A DNA stretch of 10,383 bases from JAKFWF01 sp031401535 (GTDB taxonomy: Bacteria > Pseudomonadota > Alphaproteobacteria > Rhizobiales > Hyphomicrobiaceae), in the NCBI GenBank assembly GCA_031401535.1, contig JANNRP010000331.1, forward strand, positions 1 through 10,383. The letters run 5' to 3'. A program made the translations under genes and the position numbers. The first letter of the stretch is position 1. Every line of letters starts with the position of its first letter. Under the pieces are notes generated by a model. That model made no database searches. It was not told the DNA's origin and was given only the letters and a program-made list of their open reading frames with translations. Shown here in pieces: positions 1 through 6,996 of this stretch.

Positions 1-597
1 CGCACGGGCTGACGCCAGCAATGGCCGCTCGGACGATAATGTGAAACCCACCAGGCGTTCAGATGCTGTTGCATCGGTCGCCAGAAGGTGCAACGCACTC
101 GCACCATAGCCGAGGAGTGGACTGGCCTCAGCGATAGCCCCGATCATTGCCGCATCGTGTGCGCGCATTGATGCACGCTGTACTCCGTTCCATACGTTTC
201 GCGGCTCTTGCACCGGTCCAAACGTTGAAAGCGCCGGTGATATCTCCAACGAATGGACTGGATTGCGCGCCACATGCGTAAAGGATCGCGGGGCTAGCGC
301 GAGCAGCTTGAGCGCGACGCCTTTTGGAATTATAAGTCGGTCGCTATTCACGACCATTCCGGCCGCGCGGCAGCAGGCGGCGACGTCGGATTCCAACCGG
401 CAGGCAATGCCCATATCTGCCAGCACCTGCAACGCTGCGGCCTCAATGCGCGTCAAATCCAGCCGTGGTATACCAACTGCCGGGGCGAGGCCGGTCTGGT
501 GCGCGGGCGGCACGGGGCTGCGCCGTGTTCGCCCACCGCGCCGTCTAGGCGGTATCGGTGGTAGGTTGCCCGATTGCGTCTTGTCGTCTTGACTCAC
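1..597 (-). CDS. MttB-superfamily methyltransferase (trimethylamine/glycine betaine methyltransferase type), N-terminal 199 residues, cut by window edge
   Basis: Reading the minus strand from a GTG at 597 gives 199 uninterrupted codons running off the left edge. The product starts MSQDDKTQSGNLPPIPP, then an Arg-rich stretch (RRRGGRTRRS), then PRLDLTRIEAAALQVLADMGI and a segment with HVARNP. This layout (basic tail, helical 'GI' segment, 'ARNP' strand) is that of the MttB family of corrinoid methyltransferases, which move a methyl group from a quaternary or tertiary amine to a partner corrinoid protein in the cytoplasm. The partner lies divergently at 723. The start is GTG because an in-frame TGA lies about 30 bases upstream. 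A TTG at 615 is a poorer choice. Full family members are about 500 residues, so the barrel core and the position of any pyrrolysine lie outside. Family members without pyrrolysine act on glycine betaine or other substrates. Family assignment is fairly secure; substrate is unknown. Confidence 0.8.
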   Translation of the reverse strand, partial: MSQDDKTQSGNLPPIPPRRRGGRTRRSPVPPAHQTGLAPAVGIPRLDLTRIEAAALQVLADMGIACRLESDVAACCRAAGMVVNSDRLIIPKGVALKLLALAPRSFTHVARNPVHSLEISPALSTFGPVQEPRNVWNGVQRASMRAHDAAMIGAIAEASPLLGYGASALHLLATDATASERLVGFTLSSERPLLASARA

Positions 598-638
598 GTT
601 TGCCGATCGCCCCAACTCATGGTCTCACGTCGAAAAGG

Positions 639-668
639 TTGGCACGCCTGTCGGATCGAGACTAGTAG
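639..668 (+). promoter_or_regulatory. Candidate promoter for the corrinoid-DUF1638 genes
   Basis: Within the 125-base divergent spacer (598-722) a TTGGCA at 639-644 is followed 18 bases later by TAGTAG at 663-668, a weak sigma-70-like pair. The same place reads TTGGCACG (639-646), a full match to the -24 box of sigma-54 promoters, but the expected -12 box reads TCGG instead of TTGC. Neither reading is strong, and no promoter is clear for the opposite, MttB-like gene. Confidence 0.25.
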
Positions 669-722
669 GCCCCTGCTGTAGACTGCAAGGCTTCGCGCTG
701 CGACGACCACAAGGAATGCTCA

Positions 723-1424
723 ATGGCTGACGGCGACGATATCATCCTGAACGATCTCGACAACGACGCCCTCGTGCTCCAGATGCATCAGGATCTCTAC
801 GACGGCCTGAAAGACGAAGTGGTCGACGGCGTCAACATTCTGCTAGGCCGTGGCTGGGCGCCCTACAAGGTACTGACAGAAAGCCTGGTCGAGGGGATGC
901 GCATCGTCGGCATCGACTTCCGCGACGGGATTCTGTTCGTCCCGGAGGTTCTGCTCGCTGCCAATTCCATGAAGGCCGGAATGGCAATCCTGCGCCCGTT
1001 GCTGATCGCAAGCGGTGCGCCACGCCAGGGCCGCATCGTCATCGGGACAGTGAAAGGCGACATTCACGACATCGGCAAGAATCTGGTCGGCATGATGATG
1101 GAGGGGGCGGGCTTCGAGGTCTTCGACCTTGGCATAAACAACGGCGTTGAGAAGTATTTGGCGGCTATCGAGGAGCACAAGCCTGATATCATCGGCATGT
1201 CGGCACTCCTGACCACGACGATGCCTTATATGAAGGTTGTGATCGATACGCTGAAGGACAAGGGCATGCGCGACGACTACATCGTGATGGTCGGCGGCGC
1301 GCCTCTGAACGAGGACTTCGCCAAGGCGGTTGGCGCCGATGCCTACGGTCGTGATGCGGCCGTGACGGTCGAACTCGCCAAAGACTTGCTCAAGCGGAAG
1401 CATAACCAACGGACAAACGCTTGA
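723..1424 (+). CDS. Corrinoid (B12-binding) methyltransferase partner protein, MtbC/MttC type
   Basis: The 233-residue product is a cytoplasmic cobalamin-binding carrier that receives a methyl group from a dedicated methyltransferase and passes it to a methylcobamide:acceptor methyltransferase. Residues 15-95 form the helical cap domain (LVEGMRIVGIDF, then LFVPEVLLAANSMKAGM). Residues 103-225 form the Rossmann-like B12 domain, with the lower-ligand motif GDIHDIGKN (Asp113, His115, Gly118), the conserved Ser160 in GMSALLTTTM, and GGAP at 191-194. Length and domain order match MtbC/MttC/MtmC proteins. The start is supported by AAGGA at 711-715, seven bases upstream of ATG. The gene is divergent from the MttB-family gene at 597, its likely partner, and overlaps the next gene at its stop codon. 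The substrate class follows the partner and cannot be fixed from this sequence alone. Confidence 0.93.
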   Translation: MADGDDIILNDLDNDALVLQMHQDLYDGLKDEVVDGVNILLGRGWAPYKVLTESLVEGMRIVGIDFRDGILFVPEVLLAANSMKAGMAILRPLLIASGAPRQGRIVIGTVKGDIHDIGKNLVGMMMEGAGFEVFDLGINNGVEKYLAAIEEHKPDIIGMSALLTTTMPYMKVVIDTLKDKGMRDDYIVMVGGAPLNEDFAKAVGADAYGRDAAVTVELAKDLLKRKHNQRTNA

Positions 1425-2017
1425 CGCAAACAACAAGACCTGAGCGCGCTCTTGTGATCGCCTGTGGCGCGCTAATCGTCGAGTTGCAAATCCTGATTGC
1501 ACAGGCAGGCCGCCAAGATATCGACATCAAGGCGATCCCGGCGACGTGGCACAATCGGCCCGAGCGCATCGCTCCAGCCGTCGCCCGCCGCATTGCTTGG
1601 GCACGGCCACGCTACACCAAAATCTTTGTCGCCTATGCTGATTGCGGCACTGCTGGCGAACTTGATCGATTGTTGGACCGTGAAGGTATCGAGCGGCTTC
1701 CGGGGGCACATTGCTATGCGTTCTTCTCCGGCGTCGAGGCCTTCGCCGCTCGGGCAGATGAAGACATGCGCAGCTTCTTCCTCACCGACTTCCTGGTGCG
1801 GCATTTCCAGTCGCTGATCGTCCGCGGCCTTGGGATCGACCGCCACCCCGAACTGCTGCCGGTCTATTTCGGCAACTACGAGCGCATTGTCTATCTGTCA
1901 CAGGTGCCGACACCGGAGTTGATAGAGAAAGCAAAAGCGGCAGCCGCAACACTTGGACTGGGCTTCGAACATCGCCAAGTAGGGTTCGGCGATCTGCAGC
2001 TGGCTCTTAATACCTGA
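1421..2017 (+). CDS. DUF1638 family protein linked to a corrinoid methyltransferase
   Basis: This 198-residue protein matches the DUF1638 family. It has an N-terminal ACGALIVELQ (Cys15), then PATWHNRPERI (His44), AYADCGTAG (Cys75), LPGAHCYAFFSG (His97, Cys98), FFLTDFLVRHF and YFGNYERIVYLSQ. DUF1638 has no firmly established function that I know of. Members commonly sit beside MttB-type methyltransferases and corrinoid proteins, as here. The Cys/His set at 15, 44, 75 and 97-98 could bind a metal or help handle the corrinoid; that is inference. No signal peptide or membrane segment is visible. The start is TTG, whose last two bases begin the TGA stop of the preceding gene (TTGA, 1421-1424), which suggests translational coupling. 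No other usable start lies before the conserved ACGAL segment except a GTG that would trim it closely. Confidence 0.85.
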   Translation: MTQTTRPERALVIACGALIVELQILIAQAGRQDIDIKAIPATWHNRPERIAPAVARRIAWARPRYTKIFVAYADCGTAGELDRLLDREGIERLPGAHCYAFFSGVEAFAARADEDMRSFFLTDFLVRHFQSLIVRGLGIDRHPELLPVYFGNYERIVYLSQVPTPELIEKAKAAAATLGLGFEHRQVGFGDLQLALNT

Positions 2018-2077
2018 ATGAACAGGTGGATGCTCGACCGGCAATCCGTGCTATTTTTGCAGCGCAACATAGAATCA

Positions 2078-2092
2078 CACCGAAAGACGGTG
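2078..2092 (+). repeat. Short hairpin just upstream of the PuuD-like start codon
   Basis: CACCG (2078-2082) and CGGTG (2088-2092) are perfect inverted repeats around a five-base AAAGA loop. They end four bases before the ATG at 2097. The structure covers the place where the ribosome binding site should be, and no better Shine-Dalgarno match is visible. It has no T-run, so it is not a good terminator for the DUF1638 gene upstream. Confidence 0.4.
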
Positions 2093-2096
2093 CATC

Positions 2097-2693
2097 ATGC
2101 ATACGTTCCTTGCGAACCCGGCCAGAGCGCTACTCATTGGCCTTGGCATTACGGCTGCCATTCTACTGCTATGGCTTACGATGGCTGGCGTCGATCCCCG
2201 CAGCTTGATATCGTTCCTGCTGCGCTGGACCCACGTGGTCGCCGCCATGCTCTGGGTCGGCATGATCTGGTTCGTCAATTTCATCCAGTTTACTGCCGTC
2301 CGCGATGCTGACGACGCTGGAAAAACAACACTCCACAAACTGATCATGCCGCGCGTGACGATGACCATGCGGCAGATGTCACACGTCGTTCTGATCAGTG
2401 GCATTTTACTGTTGATCACCAGCGGCTATTTGCTGGACCGGTTGCTGTTCTCATCCGCCGTCTATATCCCGCCGCTACGCAATTGGCTGCTTTGGGCCGG
2501 CACGATCGCAGGTTTTGCCATGTGGGCGTTCCTGCATTTCCAGATCTGGCCGAACCTGAAGATTGTGCTCGGCGACAGTGCATCGGACGCCAAGGCGAAA
2601 GCCCGTGACACAGCACTGATCTATGCCCGGATCAACCTGATCCTGGCGCTGCCGGTTACCTTTGTGATGGTTGCCGCCGCCCATCTCTACTGA
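2097..2693 (+). CDS. Multi-pass membrane protein resembling the membrane domain of PuuD (urate hydroxylase family)
   Basis: This is a 198-residue inner-membrane protein with about five hydrophobic segments (residues near 10-30, 37-65, 92-113, 128-150 and 178-197). The signature RWTHVVAAMLWVGMIWFVNFIQ (40s-60s, His46), the KLIMPR segment and the C-terminal ARINLILALPVTFVMV resemble the N-terminal membrane part of PuuD. Its in-membrane histidines (46, 96, 147) could bind haem. Full PuuD is about 400 residues with a cytochrome c domain; no CxxCH is present here, so only the membrane half exists. No other purine-catabolism gene is visible, so a role in urate oxidation is not supported by context. 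A generic haem or redox membrane role, or another four/five-helix family such as CopD-like proteins, remains possible. The following gene begins at or before its stop codon, suggesting co-expression. Confidence 0.65.
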   Translation: MHTFLANPARALLIGLGITAAILLLWLTMAGVDPRSLISFLLRWTHVVAAMLWVGMIWFVNFIQFTAVRDADDAGKTTLHKLIMPRVTMTMRQMSHVVLISGILLLITSGYLLDRLLFSSAVYIPPLRNWLLWAGTIAGFAMWAFLHFQIWPNLKIVLGDSASDAKAKARDTALIYARINLILALPVTFVMVAAAHLY

Positions 2694-2694
2694 C

Positions 2695-3561
2695 GTGAGC
2701 GCCGATTCAGACCCAGCCCAGCCGACAGCCGTTGATGTGGTGCAGGTCGCCGCGCGCGCCTACGAGCGCGATCGCTACCTGTCAGCCTTGCTCGCGCCCG
2801 CGCACATCCGTGGGGACTTGATTGCACTCGCGGCCTTCGCCGGCGAAGTTGGCCGCGTCCCCGCATTCGTCAGCGAGCCGATGATGGGGCGGATTCGGTT
2901 GCAATGGTGGCGGGAAAGAATTGAAGCTGGAACGAGCAGTGGCCATCCCATTGCAACGGCGGCTTTGGCAGCAATCGAGCGCCACAACCTGCCCAAATCC
3001 CGATTCATCGATCTCATCGATGCCCATGACGACACACTCGACGACGCGCCATTCGCCGACGACGGAGCGCTCCATTCATACCTGCTGCGTACGCATGGCA
3101 CCCTGTTTGTTTGCGAGGGACTAATTCGCGGTTTCACGATCGAACCGACACTGGCCCGTCACGCGGCACTAGCTTACGGACTTTCCCGTCACCTGTTGGA
3201 GCTGTTCGCCACGATATCACATGGTCGGCAATTCCTGCCCATGGACAGGCTTGCCAATGCTGGATTGTCCGCCGAGCGCGTGCAAAGCGATGAGCGTAAA
3301 ACCCTAATTATGGAGCAGGTCGCAGCCGACGTAGCCAAGGATGCGCACCGATTTCTAGTTGCCGTCCGCTTGAGCGCTCGTACATTGTCCCGCGCGCAGC
3401 GCAGGGGTTTCCTGCCGCTTGCCCTCGTTGAGCCCTATTTACGACTATTTGAGCAACAAGGACTTCGACAGAATGGACTTGGCCAGGCTGCCGCCGCGGA
3501 TATCGGCTCCTTGTCGCGCGTGATTCGGCTATGGTTCGCACATGCGACCGCACGGCTTTGA
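2695..3561 (+). CDS. Squalene/phytoene synthase-fold protein, NDUFAF6-like (probable complex I assembly factor)
   Basis: The product has the all-helical isoprenoid synthase fold. Recognisable blocks are ERDRYLSALLAP, GDLIALAAFAGEVGRVPAFVSEP and GRIRLQWWRERIEAG near the N terminus, then DAHDDTLDD and HLLELFATISHGRQFLP. Active squalene/phytoene synthases carry two DxxxD motifs that bind Mg-diphosphate. Here the first is replaced by the GEVGRV region and the second by ATISHGR, so prenyl transfer is unlikely. That pattern, with LQWWR, fits the proteobacterial relatives of NDUFAF6, a respiratory complex I assembly factor. The start is ambiguous. GTG at 2695 (288 residues, one base after the preceding stop) is chosen; TTG at 2671 would give 296 residues and overlap the PuuD-like gene. 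Neither has a clear Shine-Dalgarno. No phytoene or hopanoid genes are adjacent, which argues against a terpenoid role. Confidence 0.75.
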   Translation: MSADSDPAQPTAVDVVQVAARAYERDRYLSALLAPAHIRGDLIALAAFAGEVGRVPAFVSEPMMGRIRLQWWRERIEAGTSSGHPIATAALAAIERHNLPKSRFIDLIDAHDDTLDDAPFADDGALHSYLLRTHGTLFVCEGLIRGFTIEPTLARHAALAYGLSRHLLELFATISHGRQFLPMDRLANAGLSAERVQSDERKTLIMEQVAADVAKDAHRFLVAVRLSARTLSRAQRRGFLPLALVEPYLRLFEQQGLRQNGLGQAAAADIGSLSRVIRLWFAHATARL

Positions 3562-3592
3562 GTGAACAAAATCGAGATTGGATTGTTGTACT

Positions 3593-5503
3593 ATGATGAG
3601 TTACCGCACCTGCCTATTGAGACGTGTAGCACTGGTCGTTTTGACCACCATTGCGCTCAGCGCTGCGGCGTCGACCATCTCAGTAGCTGAGCCCGCCATC
3701 GTCTGGCGTGTTGAAAATCCATTCCGTTTCTTTGCCGATCCAGCCGACACCGAGATGCACCGGGCGACCTTCGTCGACCTGACAGACGAAGAGCGTCGTT
3801 CCCCAGTACTGGCCGCCGAACGGGCACTCGCGCGCCGTCATTCGGATGGCTGGGCCAGCACCGTTGTCGGTAAGACCTGTTGGGACACCAAAAGCAACCG
3901 CCACACCTGCCCCGATGGTGAAGCCTACGTGAACCCCTCCAGCCACGCTGTTATTCTTGAGATGCGCGGGATCGAAGACGCGTCGTCCGTTGAATGCACA
4001 TGGCTGACGGCGCCGCGCAGCAGCACCCAGACCCGCGGCAAGGCCATCGTTAAACTCTGTAGCGAGCCACTGACCATCGACGTTCCTTATCCAGGTGGCG
4101 CGACCGTCGCCGTCGAGGTTGGCGGACAACTGGTCTCGGAAGGCTCTGTAAAGGTCACCGATCTGCTCATCGTCGGCATGGGTGACAGCTTTGGATCGGG
4201 TGAGGGCAACCCTGACATCCCCGTACGGTTCTCTCGCGACCGCGCCGCCGACTATGGTGATGCCAAGAAGGACACGACCCTCGCCGGGTACCCTGCCCGC
4301 GTCGGCAGCTGGAGCCAGATTGGCGACAGCAAATTTATCGAGGAGAATGCGCGCTGGATCGATCAAGCCTGCCATCGTTCGCTGTATTCGCACCAGTTGC
4401 GGGCAGCGCTGCAGTTGAGCTTCGAAGATCCGCACCGTGCCGTCACGTTTGTCGGTGCATCATGCTCCGGTGCCGAAGTGACCACGGGCTTGTTCCTTCG
4501 CTACAAGGGCAACGAATGGGTGCCGAGCCCACCAGAGCTGTCGCAGATATCGGCCGTGGCAGAAGCCCAGTGCGGTCGCCGGGAAGCCCGGATGCAGGAC
4601 CTGCCTGAGGCCTATCATATCAACGGTCGGATCCCGGACCTGCAAGGCGGCCTCGTGCTGCGCAAGTGCGAGCCGGAGCAGTCGCGGAAAATAGATCTGA
4701 TCTTCGTTTCGATCGGTGGCAATGATATTGGTTTCGCTCGGCTCGTTGCCAACGCCGTGCTTGCAGACGAGTCGCTGTTGAAGAAGCTCGGTGGCTGGTT
4801 CGGCCAAGTGCACGGTCCGGAGGCAGCAAGCGGGCAACTCGCCCAGTTGGATGAGCGCTACAAATCGCTGAACCGGGCGATGCACAACATCCTGCATCTG
4901 CCATGGGACCAGAGCGACCGTGTGGTCCTGACCGCGTATCCTGGATTGGCAATCCTCGAAGATGGCAAGAGCGTTTGCCCGGATGGCCGTGCAGGACTCG
5001 ATGTGGTGTCGGATTTCCAACTGAGCCAGGCCAAGGCCGCACTCAGCAGCGGCGTCGCCGAAAAACTTAACGGCATCATGCGGACGAGCGCCAAGGCCCA
5101 TGGCTGGACGTTTGCGGAAGCACATCGCCGTGCATTCCTCGGTCGCGGCATCTGCGCTGGCTACAGCGCCAACGCGTTGTCATCGGCTGACGATCTGCGC
5201 CTGCCGCGCAAGGTCGGCGACAGTTGGGAACCTTACAATCCAGCCGACTACCAGCCCTACGCCTCGCGGCAGCGCTGGTTCCGCACGCCCAACGACGCGT
5301 TCCTGACCGGCCACTTCCACGTGTCGGCCTCGCTCGCCCAAAAAGTTTTGAAATTGCAGAGTTTCTCGTGGTTCCAGCTTCTGCTGGCATCGACCTATTC
5401 GGGCGCGTTCCACCCGACTGCTGAAGGGCATGCGGCTATTGCCGACAGTGTTGCCGAAAAGGCTCGTGGCGTGCTCGCCAAATATGGCCAGGGGCGGAGT
5501 TGA
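3593..5503 (+). CDS. Exported SGNH/GDSL-type hydrolase with an extra N-terminal domain
   Basis: Numbering is from ATG 3593 (636 residues); an in-frame TTG at 3578 adds five residues with no benefit. Residues 1-33 look like a Sec signal peptide: two Arg, a long hydrophobic run, then ISVA before EPA. About 150 residues of unassigned, cysteine-containing sequence follow. The SGNH domain starts at about residue 190: block I GMGDSFGSGEG (nucleophile Ser199), block II GASCSGAE, block III SIGGNDIGF (Asn377) and block V FHPTAEGH (His607). The Asp three residues before the catalytic His is absent (SGAFH), so a Ser-His dyad is likely. Some other SGNH esterases, such as the Streptomyces scabies enzyme, also lack it. 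Several cysteines suggest periplasmic disulfides. The family hydrolyses lipid, acyl or carbohydrate esters; the substrate here is unknown. The gene starts 31 bases after the NDUFAF6-like gene and converges on trmFO. Confidence 0.85.
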   Translation: MMSYRTCLLRRVALVVLTTIALSAAASTISVAEPAIVWRVENPFRFFADPADTEMHRATFVDLTDEERRSPVLAAERALARRHSDGWASTVVGKTCWDTKSNRHTCPDGEAYVNPSSHAVILEMRGIEDASSVECTWLTAPRSSTQTRGKAIVKLCSEPLTIDVPYPGGATVAVEVGGQLVSEGSVKVTDLLIVGMGDSFGSGEGNPDIPVRFSRDRAADYGDAKKDTTLAGYPARVGSWSQIGDSKFIEENARWIDQACHRSLYSHQLRAALQLSFEDPHRAVTFVGASCSGAEVTTGLFLRYKGNEWVPSPPELSQISAVAEAQCGRREARMQDLPEAYHINGRIPDLQGGLVLRKCEPEQSRKIDLIFVSIGGNDIGFARLVANAVLADESLLKKLGGWFGQVHGPEAASGQLAQLDERYKSLNRAMHNILHLPWDQSDRVVLTAYPGLAILEDGKSVCPDGRAGLDVVSDFQLSQAKAALSSGVAEKLNGIMRTSAKAHGWTFAEAHRRAFLGRGICAGYSANALSSADDLRLPRKVGDSWEPYNPADYQPYASRQRWFRTPNDAFLTGHFHVSASLAQKVLKLQSFSWFQLLLASTYSGAFHPTAEGHAAIADSVAEKARGVLAKYGQGRS

Positions 5504-5518
5504 AAAGACCCGAGCCCC
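5491..5518. terminator. Possible weak bidirectional hairpin between convergent genes
   Basis: GGGGC (5491-5495) and GCCCC (5514-5518) could pair across the 17-base gap between the SGNH hydrolase stop and the trmFO stop. The loop is long and there is no strong T-run (only an AAAA/TTTT inside the loop), so this is a weak candidate. No better terminator is visible at this junction. Confidence 0.2.
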
Positions 5519-5520
5519 AT

Positions 5521-6951
5521 CTACCCTGCTGCGACCGGTACCGTGGTCTCACCCAGCCAGATGCCGAGATCAACTAATGCGCGGCGGCTCATGGCGCGCT
5601 TCTTGGCAAACCCACGATCCTTGCCCTTGATCGGCTTACCAGCCGCGTCGTGCGTCGGCGGATCGAGCGGAGGTAGCAGGCCGTAGTTGATGTTCATCGG
5701 CTGGAAAGTCCCCTTGGGTCCGCCATCGATCACCTCGCCGCCGCTTATGTGGCCACCCGTGATGTGTCCGATCAGTGCGCCAAGCGCGGTCGTCGCCGGG
5801 GGTGACGCGATCCGTCGCCCGGTGACGTCGGCTGCCGCAAAGCGCCCGGCAAGCAACCCGATGGCGGCACTCTCGATATAACCTTCGACGCCGGTGATCT
5901 GGCCCGCAAATCGCAACCTGGGATCGGCGCGCAGGCGTAGTTCACCATCAAGCAGCCGCGGCGCATTCAGGAACGTGTTGCGATGCAAGCCACCCAGGCG
6001 CGCGAACTCGGCGTTCTCGAGTCCCGGGATCATACGAAACACCCGCACCTGCTCGGCGTGTTTCAGCTTGGTCTGGAATCCGACCATGTTCCACAGCGTG
6101 CCAAGCGCGTTGTCCTGGCGCAACTGCACCACGGCATGCGGCCGGCGGCCGTTGTTGTGCGGGTCGGAAAGGCCGACCGGCTTCATTGGCCCGAAACGCA
6201 ACGTCTCCCGCCCGCGCTCGGCCATCACCTCAACAGGCAAGCAGCCGTCGAAATACGGCGTGTTGCCTTCCCACTCCTTGAACACGGTCTTTTCACCCGC
6301 AATCATCGCGTCGATGAAAGCCTCGTATTCGTCGCGTGACATCGGGCAGTTGAGATAGTCAGCGCCAGTGCCGCCGGGACCGGCTTTGTTGTAACGCGAT
6401 TGCTTCCAGGCGCGGGTGAGATCGATCGAGTCATAGTAGATGACGGGCGCTATCGCGTCGAAGAATGCCAAAGCATCGGCTCCTGTAAGCTGCAGGATTG
6501 CAGCGCTCAACGCGGGCGACGTCAACGGCCCGGTGGCGACGATGACGTTGCGCCATTCGGGCGGCGGCAGGCCCGCGACCTCCGCGCGGTCGAGCGTGAT
6601 CATCGGATGGGCGCCAATGCGTGCCGTCACTTCGGCTGAGAACGCGTCCCGGTCAACGGCGAGCGCGCCGCCTGCAGGTAACTTGTGCTTGTCGCCAGCC
6701 GCCATGATTAGCGAGTTGCAGCGCCGCAGTTCCTCGTGCAACAGCCCAACGGCGTTGTTCTCCCAGTCATCAGATCGAAACGAATTCGAGCAGACGAGTT
6801 CGGCCAATCCGTCGGTGTTGTGTGCCTCGGTCGAGCGAACGGGGCGCATTTCGTGCAGCAGGACCGGCACACCTGCATTGGCGATCTGCCAGGCGGCTTC
6901 CGAGCCGGCTAACCCGCCGCCAATGACATGAATGACTTCTGAGTTTTCCAT
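5521..6951 (-). CDS. trmFO: Methylenetetrahydrofolate--tRNA-(uracil-5-)-methyltransferase TrmFO
   Basis: This cytoplasmic flavoenzyme makes 5-methyluridine at position 54 of tRNAs using 5,10-methylenetetrahydrofolate and FADH2 rather than SAM. The 476-residue product has the FAD-binding motif HVIGGGLAGSEAA (8-20), HEMRPVRST (33-41), ELVCSNSFRSD (Cys54), YLNCPMSRDEYEAF (200-212), YFDGCLPVEVMAERG (Cys237), RPHAVVQLRQDN, NMVGFQTKLK and the C-terminal GHITGG. Cys54 and Cys237 appear to match the two catalytic cysteines reported for the B. subtilis enzyme. Length is at the upper end of the usual 440-480 residues. The start ATG at 6951 gives the expected short lead into the FAD motif, though no strong Shine-Dalgarno precedes it. 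The gene stands alone on the minus strand, converging with the SGNH hydrolase and divergent from the lipoprotein gene. Confidence 0.96.
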   Translation of the reverse strand: MENSEVIHVIGGGLAGSEAAWQIANAGVPVLLHEMRPVRSTEAHNTDGLAELVCSNSFRSDDWENNAVGLLHEELRRCNSLIMAAGDKHKLPAGGALAVDRDAFSAEVTARIGAHPMITLDRAEVAGLPPPEWRNVIVATGPLTSPALSAAILQLTGADALAFFDAIAPVIYYDSIDLTRAWKQSRYNKAGPGGTGADYLNCPMSRDEYEAFIDAMIAGEKTVFKEWEGNTPYFDGCLPVEVMAERGRETLRFGPMKPVGLSDPHNNGRRPHAVVQLRQDNALGTLWNMVGFQTKLKHAEQVRVFRMIPGLENAEFARLGGLHRNTFLNAPRLLDGELRLRADPRLRFAGQITGVEGYIESAAIGLLAGRFAAADVTGRRIASPPATTALGALIGHITGGHISGGEVIDGGPKGTFQPMNINYGLLPPLDPPTHDAAGKPIKGKDRGFAKKRAMSRRALVDLGIWLGETTVPVAAG

Positions 6952-6979
6952 AGCTGTGGACCGTATTGGAAAACTCCGG

Positions 6980-6996
6980 AGGCCTCAACGAGGCTT
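6980..6996 (+). terminator. Hairpin followed by T-rich run in the trmFO/lipoprotein divergent spacer
   Basis: GCCTC (6982-6986) and GAGGC (6990-6994) pair across an AAC loop, and the stem can extend by a G·U and an A-U pair to 6980-6996. It is followed by T-rich sequence (TGTTTGG). Read on the plus strand it resembles a short intrinsic terminator. It lies about 70 bases upstream of the lipoprotein start, so it would act either as an attenuator in that leader or as a stop for plus-strand transcripts running antisense to trmFO. The stem is short and the T-run interrupted. Confidence 0.35.

Noticed and set aside
263..592. Plus-strand open frame of 109 codons
   Set aside because: It is antisense to the MttB-family gene, whose minus-strand protein is clearly family-like. 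The plus-strand product is low-complexity Arg/Ala/Ser and has no ribosome binding site.
1..597. Pyrrolysine (in-frame TAG) in the methyltransferase
   Set aside because: No in-frame TAG occurs in the visible 199 codons, and the expected position is beyond the window, so nothing can be claimed either way.
843..1502. Minus-strand open frame of 219 codons
   Set aside because: It lies opposite the corrinoid protein and DUF1638 gene, both convincing by motif. Its His/Asp/Leu-rich composition is typical of a shadow frame in GC-rich DNA.
2055..2075. Promoter (TTGCAG / TAGAAT) upstream of the PuuD-like gene
   Set aside because: The two boxes are only about seven bases apart, far too close for a sigma-70 promoter.
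2697..3561. Carotenoid or hopanoid biosynthesis gene
   Set aside because: The Asp-rich catalytic motifs are missing and no terpenoid genes are adjacent.
3680..5125. Long minus-strand frames of 251 and 221 codons
   Set aside because: Both are antisense to the SGNH hydrolase, whose catalytic blocks are spread along the whole plus-strand frame.
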